A stretch of DNA of 64,000 bases from Candidatus Poribacteria bacterium (lineage in GTDB: Bacteria > Poribacteria > WGA-4E > PCPOR2b). The notes beneath the pieces were generated by a model, which saw only the letters and a program-made list of their open reading frames with translations, did not search any database and was not told the origin of the DNA. Position numbers and translations under genes: made by a program. This document shows, piece by piece, positions 60,376 through 64,000 of the stretch; positions within the stretch are counted from its first letter, which is position 1, and each line of letters opens with the position of its first letter. The stretch spans positions 1 through 64,000 of the forward strand of contig JAJDUM010000118.1 in assembly GCA_022826645.1 (NCBI GenBank), written 5' to 3'.

Positions 60376-61524
60376 TCAAAGTGATTCGACTAAATGCCCC
60401 TTCAGCACGTCCTCATCCAGCTCGACCCCTAACCCCGGTCCCGTCGGTGGAATGATGTAGCCGTTCTCGAACACGATCGGTTCTTTGAAAATTTTCTTGT
60501 GAAACGGTCCCTGGTCCGCTTCTTGGATGAGGAAGTTCGGAGAACAGGTATCGACCTGAATCGCGGAGGCAGCTGCTATGGGACCACAAGCCATGTGGGG
60601 CGCGATGACCGCATAGTGCGCCTCAGCGATGATCGCGATCTTCTTCGCTTCCAAGATCCCACCACACTGTCCGACATCCAACTGAATAATCTGCGCGGCT
60701 CGCTTTTCAAGCAGTTGCGAAAACTCATACTTGGTAACCAGTCGTTCCCCCGTCGCTATTGGAATACTAGTGTGGGCAGCCACTCTTGCCATCTCATCGA
60801 TGTTTTCGGGTGGAACCGGCTCTTCAAACCAGAAGGGACGGTACGGCTCAAGATAATCGGCGACGCGGAGTGCGCTATAGGTTGTCAGCTGCCCGTGGGT
60901 TCCGATTCCGACCTCTATCTTATTGCCGACGGTGTTCCGGATGCTTTCAAAGATCTTCGCTGCGTGTTCAATTTCCCACAATGGGATATCCCGCGGTATG
61001 GGATACTCCGGCATGAATGGATCGAGTTTGCATGCGGTGTTGCCCGCTTCGAGTAGTTGTGCTGCAACCTCGCCTGCCTGTTCGGGATTATCTCGAAACC
61101 CGCCGCCGGGCATGTATGCGTACGCACGGAGCTTGTCATGGTATTTGCCGCCCAGAAGATTGTAGATTGGCTGGTTCGTCGCCTTACCAACGATGTCCCA
61201 TAGTGCCATCTCGATCGCACTTATCACCGGTGTCGCGTGGAGGCTTGGGTGTCGGAAGTCGTGACGAGAAGCGTACATCTGATCCCAAAGCCTCTCGATA
61301 TTGAACGGATCCTCTCCGATGATGAATTCCCGCCCCATCTCCTCTATAAGATGGATCTGCGACTTAAGATCCACCAGATTGCGGGAGTAGGTATTCCCGG
61401 TAATGCGCTCGCCCAGTCCGGATATACCCTCGTCCGTTATGAGTTCCAGAAACAGCAGGTATCTGCCACCGCTATAGGGTGGCTCGTTCTCAACAACCAT
61501 TATTTTTAGATCTATAACTTTCAA
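60376..61524 (-). CDS. Enolase superfamily protein, sugar-acid-dehydratase-like, with a changed metal ligand
   Basis: The 382-residue protein resembles galactonate/mannonate-type dehydratases: CKLDPF (K166, D168), FWFEEPVPPENID (metal Glu) and IPIATGERLVTKYEF (metal Glu 260). Where relatives read I-D-F-H-G, this protein has I-G-T-H-G (G208), so the first metal Asp is missing while His210 remains. It may bind Mg2+ differently, have another role, or be inactive. TTG 61524 is the start, supported by GGAG 7 nt upstream. Confidence 0.82.
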   Translation of the reverse strand: MKVIDLKIMVVENEPPYSGGRYLLFLELITDEGISGLGERITGNTYSRNLVDLKSQIHLIEEMGREFIIGEDPFNIERLWDQMYASRHDFRHPSLHATPVISAIEMALWDIVGKATNQPIYNLLGGKYHDKLRAYAYMPGGGFRDNPEQAGEVAAQLLEAGNTACKLDPFMPEYPIPRDIPLWEIEHAAKIFESIRNTVGNKIEVGIGTHGQLTTYSALRVADYLEPYRPFWFEEPVPPENIDEMARVAAHTSIPIATGERLVTKYEFSQLLEKRAAQIIQLDVGQCGGILEAKKIAIIAEAHYAVIAPHMACGPIAAASAIQVDTCSPNFLIQEADQGPFHKKIFKEPIVFENGYIIPPTGPGLGVELDEDVLKGHLVESL

Positions 61525-61557
61525 TGTATGCTCCTATCTGAATCGTGGGTAGTTAAA

Positions 61558-63039
61558 TCATAGGCGTGCTACCCAGCGGCGTAATTGTAACTCTAAATCG
61601 TCCGCAACTTCCTCATAGTCTGATGCCACATCATGCTGGTCGTACGGATCTGCCCCTCGATCATACAGTTCGGCGGTTGCCTCCCCTTCCAACGGGACGT
61701 GCAACCGCCACGCCGTATCCTGAATTGACCATGAACGACCGTGATGCCCTGTGTAGGCGTAGTCGCGAACACGGTCTGTCTCACCGCGAATCAACGGCAC
61801 GAGACTATGGCCGTGCAGGGTAACCGTCTCTGTCCCAAGTTGCATGTCTTGTGGGAAGAGTTGCTCGGTTGGGCGCGGTCCCGTGCGAGACAAGGTCAGG
61901 TTTGTGCCGACATCCAGCATGTCTAAGATGGTGGGAAATAGATCGGTCGGCTGAACAAGTGCGTCAATCACACCGTCATTGGATCGATCTATCGAGTCCG
62001 GGGGACGAAATACCATCGGGATCCTCACCAACTCTTCGTAGTTCCACGGCCTCGCCTTACGGATAATTCCATGCTCCCCGAACGGTTCGCCGTGATCACT
62101 TAGCCAGACGATCAGTGTATTTTCGAGCAGACCCAAATCTCGCACATAGTCCACCAATACCCCCGCCCATTTGTCGGTAAAGGTGACCTCCCCTGCGTAG
62201 AGCGAGCGGACACGGACGATTTCATCAGGCGTGAGATAGTCGTGTTCACTCTGGGCTTGCGGTTTCCCGGTCGAGGGGCTGCCGATCTTCGTACAGGTAC
62301 CTGCCACCGGATCGATGATGTCTTGTCCGGAATAGTCGGCGGCTTTGTACATAGACCAGAACGGTTCGGGCGGATCCCACGGTTCGTGTGGGTCGAAGTA
62401 ATCCACCCAGAGGAAGAGCTTATCGTTTTTGCCTTGTTGGTTCACCATATCGTCGAGCCAACGGATCGCTTCATGGGTCACACGCGGGGCAAAAAAGTCC
62501 TCCTCGGTCTGGAATGTGGAACGGTTCTTCATGTACTGCTCGAATCGGGGTACCCAGAGCGCATCGGTATCGTCTCCCCGTAGACGATGCCAGATATCCG
62601 TGTCAACCGCGCGGTCGTCGATAACCCACGGGTCATATTCCTGTCCGCGCACAAAGACGGTTGTATCGAAACCGCGCCCGATGTTATAGACCGGTTTGTG
62701 CCCGTGGTATACATCGGTAACTAAGGCACTTGTGTATCCGTGACTCCAAAGGACTTCAGCGAGCAGATAATCCGATTCCTGAAAAGGCTGCCAAGGTTTG
62801 AACGGAAAGCCGACACGTCCCGTCCACCATGTGGTGCGGGTCGGTATCGTGGGCAGGCTCTCGGTATAGCAGTGCGAAAAGAGTACGCCTTCCGCCGCAA
62901 GTCGGTCGAGATTAGGGGTGGTTGTCTTCTTTATCCCTTCAGCCGTATCATATTGAACCGCATTGATACCCCCCACGCCATCGTAGCAACCGCAGTGATC
63001 TGCGCGTAACGAATCGTTGACAATGCAAATGACGTTCAT
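61558..63039 (-). CDS. Sulfatase-family (alkaline phosphatase superfamily) hydrolase with Thr at the nucleophile site
   Basis: The 493-residue protein follows the sulfatase fold: VICIVNDSLRADHCGCY (metal Asp), TTPNLDRLAAEGVLF and IVWLSDHGEPFGEHG (metal Asp/His). At the signature, where sulfatases have Cys or Ser followed by xPxR, it reads T64-IPTR-TTWWTG. Formylglycine cannot form from Thr. It may therefore be a phosphodiesterase- or phosphonate-type hydrolase rather than a sulfatase. GGAGG 5 nt before ATG supports the start. No sulfatase maturase is present. Confidence 0.85.
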   Translation of the reverse strand: MNVICIVNDSLRADHCGCYDGVGGINAVQYDTAEGIKKTTTPNLDRLAAEGVLFSHCYTESLPTIPTRTTWWTGRVGFPFKPWQPFQESDYLLAEVLWSHGYTSALVTDVYHGHKPVYNIGRGFDTTVFVRGQEYDPWVIDDRAVDTDIWHRLRGDDTDALWVPRFEQYMKNRSTFQTEEDFFAPRVTHEAIRWLDDMVNQQGKNDKLFLWVDYFDPHEPWDPPEPFWSMYKAADYSGQDIIDPVAGTCTKIGSPSTGKPQAQSEHDYLTPDEIVRVRSLYAGEVTFTDKWAGVLVDYVRDLGLLENTLIVWLSDHGEPFGEHGIIRKARPWNYEELVRIPMVFRPPDSIDRSNDGVIDALVQPTDLFPTILDMLDVGTNLTLSRTGPRPTEQLFPQDMQLGTETVTLHGHSLVPLIRGETDRVRDYAYTGHHGRSWSIQDTAWRLHVPLEGEATAELYDRGADPYDQHDVASDYEEVADDLELQLRRWVARL

Positions 63040-63071
63040 GTCTGCCTCCTATACATATCCGATGATGCTGT

Positions 63072-64000
63072 CTATAGATAGGGCGGCCACTGCCAACCCC
63101 TCTTTGTGGCGAACCAAAGTTCTTCCGGGTCCGGCTTCGGTCTTGCCCGTAGCTCCCTGAGAACATCTTCGTCGTATTCGATCCCGAAGCCGGGTTTCTT
63201 CGGAGGCGAGATCTCACCGTTTTTCGGAAGAATCGGGTCTATGACAGCCGACGAACCTTTGGGAGGTGGTGCGAATCTGAAACACTCAACGAACAACCCG
63301 TTTGGGACAGCCGCTACCAGCGATGACGCGATCTCCGTGGTCGCATGGGGGCACATAGGCAAACCGTATGAATCGGCGATGGCGGCGATCTTCACCCACT
63401 CGGTGACGCCACCAGTCCGGACGATGTCTGCTTGGACGAATTGCACCGCTCCCTGCTCCATCAATTCTCTGAATTCCCACTTCGTTGCGTGAGTTTCACC
63501 GAGGGCTATCGGGATGCTTATTTCCGCGGCGAGTTTAACGTGATTGTCTAACTCATCGGGAGGCAGCGGCTCCTCAAGCCAGTAAATGTTGTACTTCTCC
63601 AGCTTCCCCGCCATTCGTATTGCCGCATTGAGGCTCCAGCCAGAGTTGACGTCCAGCGCAAGATCTACGTTGGGACCAATGGTCTCCCTCACTAGCTTGA
63701 CGCGCTCCACGTCTTCGTTCGAATTTCTTCTCCCGACCTTCATCTTCACCATCTTGAACCCTGCCTCGACGAACCCGGAATAGATCTCAACGAGTTCTTC
63801 CTCGCTGGCGAGGAGACTGACGCTGCTTCCGTACGCCGCTACCGTGTCCCTGTGGGCGCCAAGCAGTTTGTGGACAGGTTGATTGAGAATCTTGCCTTTC
63901 AGATCCCACAGGGCGATGTCTATCCCCCCAATTACCGATAGGGTCACACCCCTTCTACCCCACCGTACGCTGCCCCAGTACAGCTTGTCCCAAATCCGCT
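63072..64000 (-). CDS. Enolase superfamily (mandelate racemase-like) protein, 5' end beyond the window
   Basis: The visible part (about 309 codons) continues without a stop to the window edge. Codons upstream of the internal GTG at 63947 read RIWDKLYWGSVRWGRRG, a normal family segment, so the start lies outside. Active-site motifs are present: VKMKVGRRNSNED (KxK), LALDVNSGWSLN (metal Asp), YWLEEPLPPDELD (metal Glu) and IALGETHATKWEF (metal Glu). It is the fourth enolase-family gene here and probably handles a sugar acid. Confidence 0.88.
   Translation of the reverse strand, partial: RIWDKLYWGSVRWGRRGVTLSVIGGIDIALWDLKGKILNQPVHKLLGAHRDTVAAYGSSVSLLASEEELVEIYSGFVEAGFKMVKMKVGRRNSNEDVERVKLVRETIGPNVDLALDVNSGWSLNAAIRMAGKLEKYNIYWLEEPLPPDELDNHVKLAAEISIPIALGETHATKWEFRELMEQGAVQFVQADIVRTGGVTEWVKIAAIADSYGLPMCPHATTEIASSLVAAVPNGLFVECFRFAPPPKGSSAVIDPILPKNGEISPPKKPGFGIEYDEDVLRELRARPKPDPEELWFATKRGWQWPPYL

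Overview
The window looks like a chromosomal piece from an uncultured, environmental bacterium with a large accessory metabolism. The mix of phytanoyl-CoA dioxygenase-like proteins (3), Gfo/Idh/MocA oxidoreductases (3), enolase-superfamily enzymes (4), amidohydrolases, a sulfatase-fold hydrolase, a creatininase-family protein, a LarA-like protein, a TAXI binding protein and TolB-type propellers resembles Candidatus Poribacteria and related sponge- or marine-associated lineages. That is an inference from gene content; no rRNA or tRNA was found to settle it.

Layout. 0.4-5.8 kb (+): a small exported protein, two tandem TolB-like propellers, a sigma region-4 remnant, a sialidase-like propeller and a phosphodiesterase-fold enzyme. 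5.8-9.2 kb (-): a PLP lyase, a small unknown protein and two Gfo/Idh oxidoreductases. 9.2-10.2 kb: a decayed TnpB element. 10.4-13.5 kb (+): fdhD, a small membrane protein, an HpaI aldolase and a 2-hydroxyacid dehydrogenase. 13.6-23.7 kb (-): PhyH enzymes, a propeller protein, a DMFase-like protein, a ThDP enzyme, an SDR, a Rieske protein and an amidohydrolase.

24.0-32.8 kb (+) is a defence island: a type I restriction-modification system split as hsdR / fic-hsdS / (Ntn-hydrolase - repeat protein - PIN) / hsdM. The three inserted genes overlap one another and look translationally coupled.

33.2-36.0 kb (-) is a biosynthetic operon hisI-trpE-trpG. It is preceded by a consensus promoter, a 33-codon leader peptide rich in both His and Trp codons, a candidate antiterminator and an intrinsic terminator. 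This is a textbook-style attenuator that appears tuned to two amino acids, and it is the most interesting signal in the window.

36.0-47.5 kb (-): a sugar-phosphate-isomerase-like protein, UbiX, an orphan antitoxin, a LarA-like protein, an alpha/alpha-toroid protein, a desaturase, an alcohol dehydrogenase, a broken DUF433/DUF5615 toxin-antitoxin pair, a PhyH protein, a Gfo/Idh oxidoreductase and a HyuB interrupted by an amber codon. 47.8-52.4 kb (+): a TPR lipoprotein, a P-loop-like protein, HflX, an MBL-fold protein and a creatininase-family protein. 52.4-64 kb (-): an LLM flavoenzyme, a TAXI binding protein, an AT-rich zinc-ribbon/HEPN-like protein, then a catabolic run of four enolase-superfamily enzymes, an amidohydrolase and a sulfatase-fold hydrolase. 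The last gene runs off the window.

Intergenic DNA is full of small mobile repeats: MITEs with perfect 6-8 bp target duplications, GTAGGGG-bounded double hairpins and GAAACCGAGTTTT hairpins. They sit at gene ends and between the attenuator and hisI. No CRISPR array, rRNA or tRNA was seen.
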